Shown in pieces: positions 47,880-56,602 of a stretch of 64,000 nucleotides of DNA (position 1 is its first letter; every line of letters begins with the position of its first letter). A program made the translations under genes and the position numbers. This DNA comes from Bradyrhizobium sp. WSM1417 (GTDB lineage Bacteria; Pseudomonadota; Alphaproteobacteria; Rhizobiales; Xanthobacteraceae), in contig NZ_KI911783.1 in NCBI RefSeq assembly GCF_000515415.1, positions 1,042,292 through 1,106,291 on the forward strand. The letters are read 5' to 3'. The notes beneath the pieces were generated by a model that ran no database searches, was not told the DNA's origin, and saw only the letters and a list, made by a program, of their open reading frames with translations.

Positions 47880-49306
47880 GCCTGCAGGGCTCCTTCGGTT
47901 GACTGCGCCGCCAGTTCGGCGCGGATGCCGTCGATCTTTCCGTTCCGGTAGAACAGATTGTAGGTGTCGAACGGGATGATCGCGCCGTTCTCGGTGACGA
48001 AATGAATACAGCTGCGCTTGACGTTGCCGACGCAAAAATTGAAGCGGTCGAGAAACTGCACGATGGTGACGCGGAATACGTTCTCGTAAGTGATGCCCTG
48101 CGGGACCTCGAAGCTCGGCAGGCAGCACAACAATTCGCAGACGCGCTCGCTCGTGTTCAGCGGTCCCGAGGACAGCGAAAACAGATCGATGAATTTCTCC
48201 CTCAGCGCCGGATGCTTCTCCGGGCTTATCGTATTGGGCAGCAATGCGACGAGCTGCTCCTGCGGGATCAGCGAGGTCAGCGGCAGCACTTTGTCGCCGT
48301 TGCGCAGGCCGTAACCGATCGAGATGCTTTCGGGGTTGCAGGGCAGCGGGATCATGTCCTTGTCGCCGAACACGCCGGTTTCGACCACGCGCTTGCGGAT
48401 CTCCGACAGCATGATGCGGTCGGTGTTCTTGTCGAAATTCTCGTTGCGGCCGGCATCCTGCACCGGCTGCAGCGTGACGCCGCGCACGCATTTCCAGGTC
48501 AGCGCGTGGCGAACGATGTCGCCGATCTCGGCATCGTTGACGCCGCGCTTGATGGTCGCGACCAGCGTGGTCGACACGCCGTAATGCTCGAGATTTTCCA
48601 GCGCCTGCTGGCGGATCTTGCGCAAATCCGCGCCGCGCAGATTGATCAAAGCGTCGCGTTCGAGCGAGTCGAACTGGAGATAGACCTCGAGCCCGCGCTT
48701 GTTCTCGGCGAGCCGCGCCACGAACTCCTTTTCGCGGGCGATACGCAGGCCGTTGGTGTTGATCATGACATGGCGGATCGGGCGGGCGCGCACGGCGTCG
48801 AGGATCGCGAAGAAATTTGGATGCAGCGTCGGCTCGCCGCCGGAGATCTGCACGAGGTCAGGCTCGCCCTCGCTCGCGACCAGCGCGTCCAGCATTCGCT
48901 CGATCTTGGCCAGCGGCGTGAAGCTGGTCCGCGCCGGCGAGGAATCGGCAAAGCACACCGGGCAGGTCAGATTGCAATGCTCGGTGATCTCGATCAGCGC
49001 CAGGCAGGAATGCTGCTCGTGGTCGGGGCACAGGCCGCAATCGTAGGGGCAGCCGAATTCGGTGTGCCGTTGAAAGGCGAGCGGCCGGTCGCCGGGCTTG
49101 ATGAAATCCTTGCACAGGCGCCAATAGGCTGCGTCCGTCGACACAAGCGTGGACTGGACGCCATGCTCCTTGCAGCGCTTCTCGTACCAGACCTCGTTGT
49201 CGAGGATCTGGATCTTGGCCGGCACCAGCTTCAGGCAGGTCTCGCAGAGAGATTGGGTCTGGCCCCAGAAAATATAGGGGCGCGACTTACGCAACGGCGC
49301 GTTCAT
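47876..49306 (-). CDS. Radical SAM protein, MJ0619/tetraether-synthase-like (COG1964 type)
   Basis: 476 residues. The radical SAM cluster motif is Cys111-x3-Cys115-x2-Cys118 in EHCNLTCPVCFADS; SGGEPTLHP is the SAM motif. Extra cysteines are arranged as CETC (21, 24) plus Cys45, and FGCPYDCGLCPDHEQHSC (86, 90, 93, 101), and C-terminal CELLCC and FCVGNVKRSC, enough for additional Fe-S clusters. This layout and the LALIEITEHCNLTCPVCFA stretch match the archaeal MJ0619 group, whose members include tetraether synthase joining lipid tails and a pterin methylase-like assignment. I infer a radical modification of an unactivated lipid or cofactor carbon. It overlaps the Lgt-like gene by 20 bp. Confidence 0.87.
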   Translation of the reverse strand: MNAPLRKSRPYIFWGQTQSLCETCLKLVPAKIQILDNEVWYEKRCKEHGVQSTLVSTDAAYWRLCKDFIKPGDRPLAFQRHTEFGCPYDCGLCPDHEQHSCLALIEITEHCNLTCPVCFADSSPARTSFTPLAKIERMLDALVASEGEPDLVQISGGEPTLHPNFFAILDAVRARPIRHVMINTNGLRIAREKEFVARLAENKRGLEVYLQFDSLERDALINLRGADLRKIRQQALENLEHYGVSTTLVATIKRGVNDAEIGDIVRHALTWKCVRGVTLQPVQDAGRNENFDKNTDRIMLSEIRKRVVETGVFGDKDMIPLPCNPESISIGYGLRNGDKVLPLTSLIPQEQLVALLPNTISPEKHPALREKFIDLFSLSSGPLNTSERVCELLCCLPSFEVPQGITYENVFRVTIVQFLDRFNFCVGNVKRSCIHFVTENGAIIPFDTYNLFYRNGKIDGIRAELAAQSTEGALQA

Positions 49307-50003
49307 GCATGGGTCTCGCTTTGGGCGCCGTCGCCAGCATGACGACGGCGTAGAGCAGGATGGACAGCGACAGCAGGTGAAACAGCGTGAAGGGGCCGAT
49401 CAGTGTGCCGTAGGGTTTGAGGAATTCCCACAGGAAGCGCTGTGCGCCATAGTAGACGAGGACGAGGTAGAACCCATTGGTGATCACAAATGCGCTCCGG
49501 TTCAAGACCGCCAGCACGTAGAGCAGCGCGAATACCCCCATCGCGGCGCTTTCGTAGAGCTGCACGGGATGCCGAAGGATGCCGTCGCCGAAATCATGGC
49601 CCCAGGGCCATGCCGTCGGCGTGCCGTAGGTGAAATCGTCGAGGCCCGCGAAATAGCAGCCGAGCCGGCCGATCGCGATGCCGAGCGCCAGCGGCAGCGT
49701 AAAACGGGCGCCGGTTCGTACCGTGATCCCTGCGGACCATTTGTAGAGCTCGATCGCCGCGATGCCCCCGGCGAGCGCCCCCTCGACCGAGCGCGCAATG
49801 CCGCTCTGGTCCGACAGCCACAGATTGGCGGAGCCGAACAGATAGGCGCCGAGCCCCGCACCGAAGACCAAAGCGGCAAGGTAGGACCGCTCGAAGGATT
49901 GCGCCGGAAACCGCAAGCCCTGTCGCGACAGCCAGTACAGCGCCATGGCCGCCGCCAGCCACGCTGCGATGTCGAAGAGAGTGTGGAGGAAAGCCCCGCT
50001 CAT
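49287..50003 (-). CDS. Divergent prolipoprotein diacylglyceryl transferase-like membrane protein
   Basis: 238 residues with about seven membrane spans. The Lgt features are GRLGCYFAG (Gly-Arg at 112-113) followed by a TYGTPTAWPWG segment, and RHPVQLYESAAMG (143-155), matching the HPSQLYE motif of Lgt. The classical Lgt signature has Asn where Cys116 stands here (GR-x-G-N), so it is not a standard lipoprotein lgt; a true lgt is expected elsewhere in the genome. It likely handles phosphatidylglycerol or a similar lipid. Start 50003 (MSGAFLH) excludes nine codons. Its 20-bp overlap with the radical SAM gene supports a joint function. Confidence 0.85.
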   Translation of the reverse strand: MSGAFLHTLFDIAAWLAAAMALYWLSRQGLRFPAQSFERSYLAALVFGAGLGAYLFGSANLWLSDQSGIARSVEGALAGGIAAIELYKWSAGITVRTGARFTLPLALGIAIGRLGCYFAGLDDFTYGTPTAWPWGHDFGDGILRHPVQLYESAAMGVFALLYVLAVLNRSAFVITNGFYLVLVYYGAQRFLWEFLKPYGTLIGPFTLFHLLSLSILLYAVVMLATAPKARPMHERAVA

Positions 50004-50083
50004 GCGGGGGACATTAGCCCAGGTTCCCACCCGGCTGGATAGTGCGGCCGCTTCTTATCCCCGAAGAGGAGCGAGGCGGGCGG

Positions 50084-50848
50084 CTAGCCGGCTTGCCGCT
50101 CTTCGGTCGGATAGACGCCGCGCAGCACCTCCTCGAAGTGCAACTTCACGGCCTCGTTGCACAGGCAGGCGCGCAGGCGCAGGCCCTCGCGGTTGCGGAC
50201 CAGGATCGATCCGCGGCGCGTGTCGAGCACGCCTTCCGCCTTGAACGACTGGAGCACGCGGCTGGCATAGCTGCGGCCGACGCCGAGCAGCGTTGCGAGC
50301 TGTTCGTGGGTCAGCGGCACGCTGCTCTCGTCGCCGGTCCGCTCCATCGCCGCCAGCATCCATTTGGCGGTGCGCTGCTCGATGGAGTGAATGGCGTTGC
50401 AGGCGGTGGACTGGAAGATCTGCGCCAGCATGCAGTCGGCGTAGCGAGCGAAGACATGGCGCAACGAGGACGAGCGCTGCTTGGCGGCCTCCAGCTTGCT
50501 GACGTGAATGCGCGCAAACGGCCCGCCGAATTTCACGCAGATCCGCGTGTAGGCCGGCAGATAACCCTCGCTGACGATGCCGCCCACCGCGCCTTCGCGG
50601 CCGACCAGGATGGTCTCGACATCACGACCGTCCTCGTTGGGAACGAGGAAGGTTGCAAGCGACGGGCCGCAGGGGAAATGGACGACCTGGACGTCGTCGC
50701 CGGGGTTATAGAGCAATTCATTCGCCGCGGCGCTTTCGAGCATGACATGCGGTGCAAGCAGGGCGAAGTCGGCCGCGCTCAAGCGCCGCAGCAGATTGTT
50801 GGTAGGCCGGCTATCGATCTCGGTGGCGTTGCTGGTCCGCGCGTCCAT
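50084..50848 (-). CDS. Crp/Fnr family transcriptional regulator
   Basis: 254 residues. Residues 20-130 are a cyclic-nucleotide-binding-type beta roll (LLYNPGDDVQVVHFPCGPSL; ETILVGREGAVGG); the typical Arg-Ser phosphate-binding pair of cAMP-binding CRP was not seen, nor an Fnr-type Cys cluster. The winged HTH is at 179-206 (LTHEQLATLLGVGRSYASRV). Ligand unknown. First gene of the cluster; its stop is 80 bp from the Lgt-like start. Divergent from the response regulator; a TGTGCACA palindrome lies 50 bp upstream. Confidence 0.9.
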   Translation of the reverse strand: MDARTSNATEIDSRPTNNLLRRLSAADFALLAPHVMLESAAANELLYNPGDDVQVVHFPCGPSLATFLVPNEDGRDVETILVGREGAVGGIVSEGYLPAYTRICVKFGGPFARIHVSKLEAAKQRSSSLRHVFARYADCMLAQIFQSTACNAIHSIEQRTAKWMLAAMERTGDESSVPLTHEQLATLLGVGRSYASRVLQSFKAEGVLDTRRGSILVRNREGLRLRACLCNEAVKLHFEEVLRGVYPTEERQAG

Positions 50849-51005
50849 CTTAAACTCCCATCCGCCTCCACACTAGCGAGTTCCGACGAGGTCCTGTGTG
50901 CACAAGTAGACAGACCTGACAACTGTGATGTGATGGTTTCGTTCCGGGAACCCTCCGCGCTGGGTACAGGCGTCGTGACCCGGTATCCCAATCAGAGAAA
51001 ACCTC

Positions 51006-51407
51006 ATGCTCCAAGTTACGATGATGGCACCCGCTGTTTCCGATGGTTCAAACTGTCCCGCCGATGTCCTCATCGTCGAGGACGATCCGATCATCGCGAT
51101 CGACTTCGAGGATCGCCTGCTCGGATTTGGCGTGAAGAGCGTGCGCACAGTAGGTTCAGTCGCGCAGGCGCTGACCGCAATCGCGGCGCGCGCCCCCGAA
51201 TTCGCCATGCTCGACGTGGGATTAAGTCGCGAGAACAGCTTTGCGGTTGCCGAACGGCTCGCGGCCCTGAGAATTCCGTTCGTCTTCGTCACCGGCTACG
51301 GCGCTGACGCGCGCATCCCTCCGGAATTCGCCAGCCAGCCGCGCCTGCAGAAGCCGTGTTCGACCGACGCGCTGGAGGCGGCGCTGCAGGTACGCGCGGC
51401 GGACTAG
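51006..51407 (+). CDS. Stand-alone response regulator receiver protein
   Basis: 133 residues. A single REC domain: acidic pocket VEDDPI, phospho-acceptor Asp in FAMLDVGLSRE, the conserved Thr in FVTGYG and Lys in LQKPCS. No output domain, so it acts through protein contacts in a phosphorelay. Its partner kinase is not in the window. Divergent from the Crp/Fnr gene; convergent with phoD, 9 bp apart. Confidence 0.92.
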   Translation: MLQVTMMAPAVSDGSNCPADVLIVEDDPIIAIDFEDRLLGFGVKSVRTVGSVAQALTAIAARAPEFAMLDVGLSRENSFAVAERLAALRIPFVFVTGYGADARIPPEFASQPRLQKPCSTDALEAALQVRAAD

Positions 51408-51416
51408 CGATACGCG

Positions 51417-52958
51417 TCAGGCCGGCTTCGGATCGAGCGTGGTCGACCACAGCGCGACGTCAGCGCGGTCGCGCAAGGTCACCGTCATCTGGCCGGAAGC
51501 GCCGTCGATCTTGACGTGACCGAAGAACTGCATGCCGGCGGACGGCGGCAGGTTCTGGTTGTCGTTCCCCGGCGCCTTGACGAAACGCACCTCCGGCCCA
51601 AACGTATTGTCGAGCGCGTTCGGACCGAACGTGCCCGCGTGAAGCGGGCCCGACACGAACTCCCAGAACGGCTCGAAATCCTGGAATTGCGCCTTGTTCG
51701 GATCGTAATAGTGCGCGGCGGCGTAATGCACGTCCGCCGTCAGCCATACGGTGTTGCTGACCGGCGCCATCTTGATGAAGCGCAGGATGTCGGCGATCTC
51801 GAACTCGCGGCCGCGCACCGGGCCGTCGCCCTGCGCAATGGCTTCCGATCCACCCTTTGCCGTATCTGACACGACGAGGCTGAGCGGCATGTCGGAGGCG
51901 ATCACCTTCCAGGTCGCACGCGAATTCAACAGGCCGCGCTTGAGCCAGGCGATCTGGTCCGGGCCGAGGAAATAGCTGGCCGGGCCGTAAGCGGTTTCGA
52001 GGTCGGCGCCGTTCGGGCCGCGATAGCTACGCTCGTCGAGCACGAACACGTCCAGATGCGGACCGTAGGATATCTGGCGATAGACGCGGCCGGGCTCGAC
52101 GATGCTCTCGCGCATCGGATACATCTCGTGGAAGGCACGGCCTGCGCGGGCCGCGAGCAGCGCGATGTCGCGCTCCTTGTAGGTCGCCGGCAGCTCCTTC
52201 GAGAGCGACCAGTTGTTGGTCACCTCATGGTCGTCCCACTGCACGAAGATCGGCACTTCGGCATTGAAGGCGCGAAGATTGTCGTCCGTGAAATTGTATT
52301 TGTGCGCGGCGCGGTACTCGTCCAGCGTCTCGGCGACCTTGGCCTTCTCAGGGATCGTGACGTTCTTCCAAATCTTGCCGTCGGCGAGCTTCACCTCGGA
52401 CGGGATAGGTCCGTCGGCATAGATGGTGTCGCCGGAGTGCAGGAAGAAATCCGGACGGTGCTTGCGCATCGCCGAGAAGGTGAACATGCCGCCGTCATCG
52501 GAGTTGATGCCCCAGCCTTGTCCTGCGACATCGCCGCCCCAGACGAAGCTGACGTCGCGGCGGTCGGCGGGCGCGGTGCGGAAGCGGCCGGTCACCGGCT
52601 CGCCCTCCACCGCGGTGTGCGACAGATCGCGAAAGCGGACGCGGTAAAAGATGTCCTGTCCGCCCGGCAGGTTTTCGATCAGCATCTTTGCGGTGAAGTC
52701 GCTCTCGGGCAGCGCCGCGATCGGCGGCAGTGCGCGGGCATCCCTGAACGAGTCCGTCGTCGCCACCTCGACCAGCATCTGTGCGGGCCGGTCGGTGCGC
52801 GCCCAGACCACGCCGCTGTCGATGGTGACGTCGCCCGACTGCACGCCATGGGTCACCGCCGGCCGGTCGGCCGCGCGGGAGAGATGGGGCATGGCGACCG
52901 TGCCGAGCGCGCCGGCACTGGTCGTTAGGAAACGGCGGCGGGAGAATTTGATGTTCAT
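51417..52958 (-). CDS. PhoD-family alkaline phosphatase (Tat-exported)
   Basis: 513 residues. Tat signal SRRRFLTTSAGALG at the N-terminus. An N-terminal beta domain (VTHGVQSGDVTIDSGVVWAR) precedes the metallophosphatase core: FVWGGDVAGQGWG, FFLHSGDTIYADGP, the Cys-free QWDDHEVTNNW and WLTADVHYAAAHY. These hold the Ca/Fe ligands typical of PhoD phosphomonoesterase/diesterase. Likely hydrolyses phosphate esters in the periplasm under phosphate limitation; no Pho box was confirmed. Gap of 105 bp to the TAXI gene upstream. Confidence 0.93.
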   Translation of the reverse strand: MNIKFSRRRFLTTSAGALGTVAMPHLSRAADRPAVTHGVQSGDVTIDSGVVWARTDRPAQMLVEVATTDSFRDARALPPIAALPESDFTAKMLIENLPGGQDIFYRVRFRDLSHTAVEGEPVTGRFRTAPADRRDVSFVWGGDVAGQGWGINSDDGGMFTFSAMRKHRPDFFLHSGDTIYADGPIPSEVKLADGKIWKNVTIPEKAKVAETLDEYRAAHKYNFTDDNLRAFNAEVPIFVQWDDHEVTNNWSLSKELPATYKERDIALLAARAGRAFHEMYPMRESIVEPGRVYRQISYGPHLDVFVLDERSYRGPNGADLETAYGPASYFLGPDQIAWLKRGLLNSRATWKVIASDMPLSLVVSDTAKGGSEAIAQGDGPVRGREFEIADILRFIKMAPVSNTVWLTADVHYAAAHYYDPNKAQFQDFEPFWEFVSGPLHAGTFGPNALDNTFGPEVRFVKAPGNDNQNLPPSAGMQFFGHVKIDGASGQMTVTLRDRADVALWSTTLDPKPA

Positions 52959-53063
52959 GAAGACGGTCTCGATATCGCGTGAGGCGATCGCCCAGGGCGG
53001 CCGCCACGGTGAAGCCCGACGCTATATTGAGACAATGTGACGCAGCGATTACGCGCGAAGCGC

Positions 53064-54509
53064 TTACGCGTTGCCGGCGGCCCGGAATTGCGCGCCGGTG
53101 CGCTGCAGGTTCTGCGGCAGCCTGAACAGCACCGCCTTGCGGTCGGCAACCGCCGCATGGAACTGGTCGAGCGCGATGTTGAAGGCGGTGAGCGCACCTT
53201 CCTCGATCGCGCCGTGGTCGTAGCAGCGCAGCGTGTCGCGCAGGATCTCGTCGGCTTCGGTCTGCATCTGATCGAGATCTTCGGTCATCTCGCTCTTTCG
53301 TGCGGCGGTGATCATGTCGAGCAGCCGCTCGCGCAGATGGCTGTTGTTGTCGCGCTCGTCCTTCTTCAGATAGCCCGCAAACCAGGCGCCGATCGAGCCC
53401 ATGGCCGAGAGCGCCATCAGGGTCCACCAGATGTAGTCACTGTATCTGTCGAGGAAGGTCTTTTCTTCGCCGTCGACGAAAGCGGCGGCGCCGGGATGCA
53501 CGGGAATCACCGCATCCTTGTCGGTGTCGGGCGTTTCGATCTTCGCCGCCAGCGGGAATTCCGTCACCAATTGCTGGCGTACGGAGAAAAGCTGACGCGT
53601 GAACGCCGCGATGGTGGTTTCGGACACAGCCTTGCGCGCTACGATGTGGTGCGAGAAGCTGATGGTCTTGACCTCGTCATCGGGACGATCGGGCGAGCCG
53701 CCGTAAGTGCCCGCGGGAATCTCGGCCGCTTCATAGACCGGATGATTTTGCGCAATCGCATCGGCAGAATCGATCGCGAGGAAAGTCGGCGTGCCGAACT
53801 CCTTGGCGGAAGTGGCGATCGCGTCCGAAGTGATCTTGCTGTTGACGGGACCGGCCGCGAGATAGGCATCGACCTTCTGCGACTTGATCGCCTCGGCAAC
53901 TTCATTGGCCGGGAATTGCACGATCTCGACCTTGGCGGGATCGACGCCGTATTGCTGCAGGATCACCTTGAGCAAATTGACGTTGGCCTGGGTGCGGCCG
54001 ACCACGCCGACCCGATGTCCGGCGAGCTGCGCGACCTTGGTGATCTTCGCGCCCTTCTTCTTGCCCTTGCGGGACGGGGACCACAGCACCACGACGTTCT
54101 TGCGCAGGGTCGCAACCGCTTGCGCGTTCTTCGGTACGTCGACGTCGCCGCGAACGATGGCGAGGTCGGCCTTGCCTTCCGCGAGCAGATTGGCGCTGGC
54201 GGTGGCGCCGTCGGTCTGGATCGGGCGCAACCGCACGGAGCTCTTGTGCTGTGCGAAGGCCTGGGTCAGTGCCTGCACGACCTTGACGTCATCGCTGTTG
54301 GCCGGGCCGACCGCGATCTTCAGCGTCACCGGTCGCATGGCAAAGTAGTAGCCGCCGGCGAGGGCGCCAACGATCGCGAGCACCAGCGCGAGAGTCACGA
54401 GCGCCGTCTTCCGCGCCGATGATCGCGGCGAGGGCGGGGTGGGCGCTTCGGCCAGGTCCAATCCCCCGGTCATCGATCTCCCGAACAGTCGCTTGAGGCT
54501 CAGTTTCAT
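53064..54509 (-). CDS. TAXI-family solute-binding protein with two membrane spans (orphan TRAP component)
   Basis: 481 residues. An N-terminal membrane span (about 34-57) precedes a TAXI-type periplasmic binding domain (65-345; LKIAVGPANSDDVKVVQALT, QLAGHRVGVVGRTQANVNLL, DAYLAAGPVNSK). Unusually a second span (357-381, YIWWTLMALSAMGSIGAWF) follows and the last 100 residues are a charged helical cytosolic region (DERDNNSHLRERLLDMITAA). TAXI proteins normally serve TRAP transporters, but no permease gene is adjacent. The topology suggests a membrane-tethered sensor or co-receptor. A good coupling site was not identified. Confidence 0.85.
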   Translation of the reverse strand: MKLSLKRLFGRSMTGGLDLAEAPTPPSPRSSARKTALVTLALVLAIVGALAGGYYFAMRPVTLKIAVGPANSDDVKVVQALTQAFAQHKSSVRLRPIQTDGATASANLLAEGKADLAIVRGDVDVPKNAQAVATLRKNVVVLWSPSRKGKKKGAKITKVAQLAGHRVGVVGRTQANVNLLKVILQQYGVDPAKVEIVQFPANEVAEAIKSQKVDAYLAAGPVNSKITSDAIATSAKEFGTPTFLAIDSADAIAQNHPVYEAAEIPAGTYGGSPDRPDDEVKTISFSHHIVARKAVSETTIAAFTRQLFSVRQQLVTEFPLAAKIETPDTDKDAVIPVHPGAAAFVDGEEKTFLDRYSDYIWWTLMALSAMGSIGAWFAGYLKKDERDNNSHLRERLLDMITAARKSEMTEDLDQMQTEADEILRDTLRCYDHGAIEEGALTAFNIALDQFHAAVADRKAVLFRLPQNLQRTGAQFRAAGNA

Positions 54510-54661
54510 CTTGGCCGGCGATTTACGCCCGCAAGTGTAGCAAATTTCTTGTCCGGCAGGGTTACATCTCCGTCATGGTTAGCGGATGGGGTCTAATCCC
54601 CTGTGAACCCGGGCGTCAGTGCGGGGTTAGGGTAAAGTTCCCCTGAAGGACGGAGGCGACG

Positions 54662-54964
54662 ATGGCAGAACGGCTCTCGGCGGAGGCGCGCAGGCAGGCG
54701 CTGGGCGGACTGCCTGATTGGACCGAGGTTCAAGGAGGCGACGCGATCGGGAAAACCTTTGTCTTCAAGGATTTCAACGAGGCCTTCGGCTTCATGACCC
54801 GCGCGGCGCTGGTCGCCGAGAAGATGGATCACCACCCCGAATGGCGCAATGTCTACAAGACGGTGGAGGTGGTGCTGTCGACCCATGACGCCGGCGGCCT
54901 CAGCGCGCTCGACATCGAGCTCGCCAGAGCGATGAACGCCATCGCCAAGCTGACACCAGGCTGA
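54662..54964 (+). CDS. phhB: Pterin-4a-carbinolamine dehydratase
   Basis: 100 residues, standard length. The signature is complete: [20 protein letters not shown] contains the catalytic His-His and following residues; opening [16 protein letters not shown] fits too. Recycles 4a-hydroxytetrahydropterin or acts as a transcriptional co-factor as in DCoH. CGGAGGC provides a ribosome site. No phenylalanine hydroxylase gene is in the window. Confidence 0.94.
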   Translation: MAERLSAEARRQALGGLPDWTEVQGGDAIGKTFVFKDFNEAFGFMTRAALVAEKMDHHPEWRNVYKTVEVVLSTHDAGGLSALDIELARAMNAIAKLTPG

Positions 54965-55068
54965 CGTCTTGCAGGGGCCGGCCGGGTCCCCATCTTGTGA
55001 TCAGCACGGGATGCGGCGATCTGCCACCCCTGATGCCGCCCTTGGCTGGAACGGGGAGTTTGTCGAAC

Positions 55069-55458
55069 ATGGCTGCCGAACACAGCGTCGGTTTCGAGCC
55101 GGCCGACCGGCTAGCGGAAGATCGTGAGAGCGTTCGGCACCGCTTCTGGCGCAAGCTGAAGCGTGTCGCCGCTCATCTGCCGTTCGCAGAGGATCTGCTC
55201 GCGGCTTATTACTGCGCGTTCGACCGGCAGACGCCGCGCCATGTCCAGGCCTCGCTGCTCGGCGCGATTGCCTATTTCATCCTGCCGTTCGACTTCGTTC
55301 CCGACGTGATGCCAATCCTCGGCTTCACCGATGACGCCGCCGTGCTCGCCACCGCGATCCGCATGGTCGCCAGCCACATCACGAATGAGCATCGCGAAGC
55401 CGCCCGCGCCGCGCTGAAGCGCGGGGTGGATGAGGTGGACGTGGAAGCGCCGCAGTAG
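55069..55458 (+). CDS. YkvA family (DUF1232) protein
   Basis: 129 residues. The DUF1232 core is LLGAIAYFILPFDFVPDVMP, then ILGFTDDAAVLATAI; an N-terminal amphipathic region (FWRKLKRVAAHLPFAEDLLAAYY) precedes it. One or two membrane-associated helices. Start 55069 has GGGGAG 12 bases upstream; an earlier ATG at 54997 would add an unrelated leader. Function unknown. Confidence 0.9.
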   Translation: MAAEHSVGFEPADRLAEDRESVRHRFWRKLKRVAAHLPFAEDLLAAYYCAFDRQTPRHVQASLLGAIAYFILPFDFVPDVMPILGFTDDAAVLATAIRMVASHITNEHREAARAALKRGVDEVDVEAPQ

Positions 55459-55477
55459 CTGTCGCCGCATCCTCCGC

Positions 55478-55580
55478 CGTCATTCCCCGCGAAGGCGGGA
55501 AATCCAGTACGCTGCGGCTTATCGATTGAACCACGACCGTCTCGGAGTACTGGATCGCCCGGTCAAGCCGGGCGACGACA
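55478..55580. repeat. Palindromic intergenic repeat, family B
   Basis: CGTCATTCCCCGCGAAGGCG at the left and AAGCCGGGCGACGACA at the right, with ATCCAGTACGC / AGTACTGGAT arms between. Lies between the convergent YkvA and quinone oxidoreductase genes. Confidence 0.85.
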
Positions 55581-55627
55581 GCTGAGTGTGTGGTGACGAT
55601 GTCGCGACACACTACGCGCCGACACCC

Positions 55628-56602
55628 TCACGGATGCAGGATCACCTTGCCCATGGCCTGACGTCCCGCGAGCACCTTCAGCGCATCCGCGGTCTGTGCC
55701 AGCGGGAAGACGCGGTCGACATGCGATGAAATCTTTCCTTCCGCCGTCCACTTCACGAGCTTCTCGAGATTGGCGCGGTTCTTTTCCGGATTGAGGCGCG
55801 TCCAGGCGCCCCAGAACACGCCGCGGATGTCGCAGCCCTTCAGCAGCGCGAGATTCAGCGGCATCTTCGGAATGTCGCCGGCGGCAAAGCCGATCACGAG
55901 GAAGCGGCCTTCCCAGGCAATCGAGCGCAGCGCCTGCTCGGCATAGGTGCCGCCCACGGGATCGAAGATGATGTCGACGCCCTTGCCGCCGGTGAGTTTT
56001 CGCAAGCCCTCCTTCAAGTCTTCCTTGCCGTAATTGAGCGTGAGTTCTGCGCCATGCGCCTTCGCGAATTCGAGCTTCTCGTCCGACGAGGCGCAGGCGA
56101 TCACCTTCAGGCCCATCAGCTTGCCGAGCTCGCACGCGGCAAGTCCGGTGCCGCCGGCGGCGCCGAGTACCGCGAGCGTCTCGCCCGGCTTCGGGCTGGC
56201 GCGATCTTCCAGCGCATGCAGCGCTGTGCCGTAGATGATGATAATGCCGGCCGCGCGGTCATAATCGAGATTGTCGGGGATCTTCACGATCGATGCCGCC
56301 GGCAGCGCGATCTTTTCGCGCGCGCCGTTGTGACCGCAGGAAGCGACGACTCGATCGCCGACCTTCAGGTCGGTCACGCCGGGACCGATGCTTTCGATCA
56401 TGCCCGCGACTTCGGCGGCCGGCGAGAACGGGAACGGCGGCTTGATCTGGTACTTGCCTTGAATCATCAGGATATCGAAGAAGTTCAGCGCCGCCGCCTT
56501 GATCGCGATCACGGCTTCGCCGGGACCGGCCACCGGATCCGGCACATCAGCCAGAACGAGATCGTCGGGCTGGCAATATTGCGAGCAAAGGATGGCTTTC
56601 AT
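55628..56602 (-). CDS. NADPH:quinone oxidoreductase (zeta-crystallin-like MDR)
   Basis: 324 residues. Medium-chain reductase lacking the zinc Cys/His of alcohol dehydrogenases. Seen: opening GPGEAVIAIKAAALNFFDIL, VLGAAGGTGLAACELGKLMG (NADPH Rossmann) and CASSDEKLEFAKAHGAELTLNY. Reduces quinones or enones. Start is MKAILCSQ; a 49-codon leader overlapping a palindromic repeat is excluded. Near an enoyl-type SDR on the other strand. Confidence 0.93.
   Translation of the reverse strand: MKAILCSQYCQPDDLVLADVPDPVAGPGEAVIAIKAAALNFFDILMIQGKYQIKPPFPFSPAAEVAGMIESIGPGVTDLKVGDRVVASCGHNGAREKIALPAASIVKIPDNLDYDRAAGIIIIYGTALHALEDRASPKPGETLAVLGAAGGTGLAACELGKLMGLKVIACASSDEKLEFAKAHGAELTLNYGKEDLKEGLRKLTGGKGVDIIFDPVGGTYAEQALRSIAWEGRFLVIGFAAGDIPKMPLNLALLKGCDIRGVFWGAWTRLNPEKNRANLEKLVKWTAEGKISSHVDRVFPLAQTADALKVLAGRQAMGKVILHP

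Noticed and set aside
48002..49342. Plus-strand frame opposite the radical SAM gene
   Set aside because: Complement of a clear family member on the minus strand; no independent motif or ribosome site.
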